DNA of 14,605 nt from an uncultured Paracoccaceae bacterium (GTDB lineage: Bacteria > Pseudomonadota > Alphaproteobacteria > Rhodobacterales > Rhodobacteraceae). The translations under genes and the position numbers were made by a program. The stretch lies in contig CALFSV010000182.1 of the NCBI GenBank assembly GCA_937916485.1, forward strand, positions 1-14,605, written 5' to 3'. The stretch's first letter is position 1. Each line of letters starts with the position of its first letter. Positions 14,576-14,605 of the stretch are shown here, piece by piece. The notes under the pieces are model-generated. The model had not been told where the DNA came from, made no database searches, and saw only the letters and a list, made by a program, of their open reading frames with translations.

Positions 14576-14605
14576 CTTCCTCCGTGAAATGGTTCCAATG
14601 GTGCT

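Noticed and set aside
1..14605. CRISPR arrays, tRNA or rRNA genes, and complete insertion sequences
   Set aside because: No regularly spaced repeats, no tRNA-like cloverleaf and no transposase-like protein were seen by eye; a covariance-model scan was not possible.

Overview
The window carries an almost complete phosphonate uptake and carbon-phosphorus (C-P) lyase locus. I judge the host to be a marine alphaproteobacterium of the Rhodobacterales (Roseobacter-type). This rests on three things: the gene set (phnCDE1E2, a hexapeptide-repeat 'phosphonate metabolism' transferase, a divergent phnF, phnGHIJKL-N, a DUF1045 protein and phnM), the protein sequences, and a moderate GC content. The genus is not determined, and no tool or database was used.

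Layout. (1) 31-4105, plus strand: importer genes phnC (ATPase), phnD (binding protein) and two unequal permeases, phnE1 and phnE2. (2) 4106-4358: an unclear stretch with possible gene remnants. (3) 4359-4991: a hexapeptide-repeat acyltransferase-like protein. (4) 5170-6042: a PlsC/hemolysin-type acyltransferase behind a well-formed Pho box. (5) 6070-6792, minus strand: the phnF repressor, divergent from (6) 6874-12023, phnG-H-I-(59-codon ORF)-J-K-L-N, tightly packed with ATGA/TGATG-type overlaps. The phnF/phnG gap holds Pho-box-like half sites and a perfect tandem repeat that may be the PhnF operator. (7) 12005-12676, minus strand: a DUF1045/2H-phosphoesterase-like gene, tail-to-tail with phnN. 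(8) 12675-13868, plus strand: phnM; its ATG overlaps the ATG of the DUF1045 gene in the four bases CATG. (9) 14054-14575: an unrecognised 173-residue ORF behind a third Pho-box-like array.

How the genes work together. PhnD captures phosphonate and PhnC/PhnE1/PhnE2 import it. By the E. coli model, PhnG/H/I/J with PhnK and PhnL, and PhnM, join the phosphonate to ribose from ATP, trim the triphosphate and break the C-P bond. The product is 5-phosphoribosyl 1,2-cyclic phosphate. No PhnP is present to open that ring; the DUF1045 2H-type protein is a good candidate for the step. PhnN then makes PRPP. No GNAT-type PhnO is present; the hexapeptide transferase may take that place. PhoB under phosphate starvation and PhnF appear to control the locus jointly.

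The least explained parts are the 59-codon ORF inserted between phnI and phnJ, the Pho-controlled orphan at the right end with its unusual start region, and the Pho-controlled acyltransferase placed inside the phosphonate cluster.
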